A DNA stretch of 38,433 bases from Coemansia sp. RSA 922 (lineage: Eukaryota > Kickxellomycota > Kickxellomycetes > Kickxellales > Kickxellaceae). The notes under the pieces were generated by a model, which did not search any database, was not told the origin of the DNA, and was given only the letters and a program-made list of their open reading frames with translations. The first letter of the stretch is position 1, and each line of letters starts with the position of its first letter. The stretch covers positions 1-38,433 of the forward strand of contig JANBQS010000086.1 of assembly GCA_027577415.1 (NCBI GenBank), given 5' to 3'. Position numbers and translations under genes: made by a program. Below, in pieces: positions 37,928-38,433 of the stretch.

Positions 37928-38433
37928 ATGTCCAACTATGTCTCGCCCGCTCAGCGGCTTTCTCTTGATATTCTAGACAGAGTTATGCCGTATGTGGTAA
38001 AAGAAGAAAAGCTACCACTTGGTGTAACAAGATCCCGGATAGATGGAATATACAAGTTGCTGGTTGTGTGCTCTAATTGGCGTCAGGCAGCACTCAAGCG
38101 CTTGTGGAATAGGCTCAACCTTGCTATTTACACTAAAAGTCGTAGGGATTGCATAAACTTTCCAGAGTGGATTCAAAATTACAAACTTACTTACCATACT
38201 GCTAGCTTGGTTAACGAGCTCAGTGTGAATATTTTCATGACAGAAGTGGCTAATGGCGCTGCCCACAAGCTAATAGCGGAATATATGAGAGGTTTGGCGT
38301 GCTTCCCAACAGCTCAAAAGCTCTCCATCACAATAATTTGCCGAAAGATTGAGCTAGCTTATCCAAGGAGTAATGTTATCAATAACACTATTTTGTTTGC
38401 GCAGCTACTCAAACTACTAACGCCGACAGCAAC
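37928..38433 (+). CDS. F-box-like protein (array copy 5), cut by the right edge
   Basis: The first 168 codons are open to the end of the window. NYVSPAQRLSLDILDRVMPY, then LLVVCSNWRQAALKRLWNRL gives the same F-box-like opening as the other copies. LVNELSVNIFMTEVANGAAH and the ILFAQLLKLLTPTA segment correspond to the LVRELR...ASGAAH and LEFxxLLxSxTP blocks. The start ATG (37928) matches the family start and follows CCACC. Whether the rest is intact cannot be seen. Confidence 0.75.
   Translation, partial: MSNYVSPAQRLSLDILDRVMPYVVKEEKLPLGVTRSRIDGIYKLLVVCSNWRQAALKRLWNRLNLAIYTKSRRDCINFPEWIQNYKLTYHTASLVNELSVNIFMTEVANGAAHKLIAEYMRGLACFPTAQKLSITIICRKIELAYPRSNVINNTILFAQLLKLLTPTA

Overview
The window looks like nuclear DNA of an early-diverging filamentous fungus. 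The evidence is short introns (70-121 nt), tightly packed housekeeping genes on both strands, a type IIC P-type ATPase, and a tandem family of F-box-like proteins (N-terminus resembling SPAQ-x-L-x-x-DIL...VC-x-x-WR) of a kind I associate with Kickxellomycotina (Coemansia/Linderina relatives). That placement is inference; no rRNA or other taxonomic marker is present, and I saw no tRNA gene or CRISPR array.

Layout. 1-319 is the 5' end of an eIF4E-family gene that runs off the left edge. 555-3230 is a divergent pair of mitochondrial genes: an MRS2-type Mg2+ channel and a QRI7-type tRNA t6A transferase. 3470-5524 is a long-chain acyl-CoA-synthetase-like protein whose adenylation motifs look destroyed. 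6153-7443 is a young 492-bp inverted repeat (5 mismatches, 307-bp spacer). 7605-10362 holds an unrecognised three-exon gene with a GC-AG intron, a phosphopantothenoylcysteine decarboxylase (CoA synthesis) and a pICln-like methylosome/snRNP factor. 10428-16549 holds two MFS transporters (Dal5/allantoate-permease type and Mch1 type) either side of two small secreted-protein genes: a Kex2-type prepropeptide and a proline-rich wall-like protein. 16722-17466 is a decayed, unidentified gene. 18641-22211 is a Na,K-ATPase-like pump, 22265-23065 an aminodeoxychorismate lyase (folate), and 23187-27792 an ABCC/MRP transporter with one in-frame stop.

From 28.5 kb to the right edge the character changes. 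There is an array of F-box-like genes on both strands: two intact (28521-30209 and 33849-35555), one cut by the edge (37928 onward) and two pseudogenes (31916-33377 and 35938-37423). Two tiny C2H2-like zinc-finger ORFs lie within it. This looks like a birth-and-death region next to a conserved housekeeping block.

Gene models were joined by hand from splice motifs. Where an intron links two open frames I checked that the joined frame stays open and continues family-like sequence. Family assignments rest on recognition of motifs, not on database searches.
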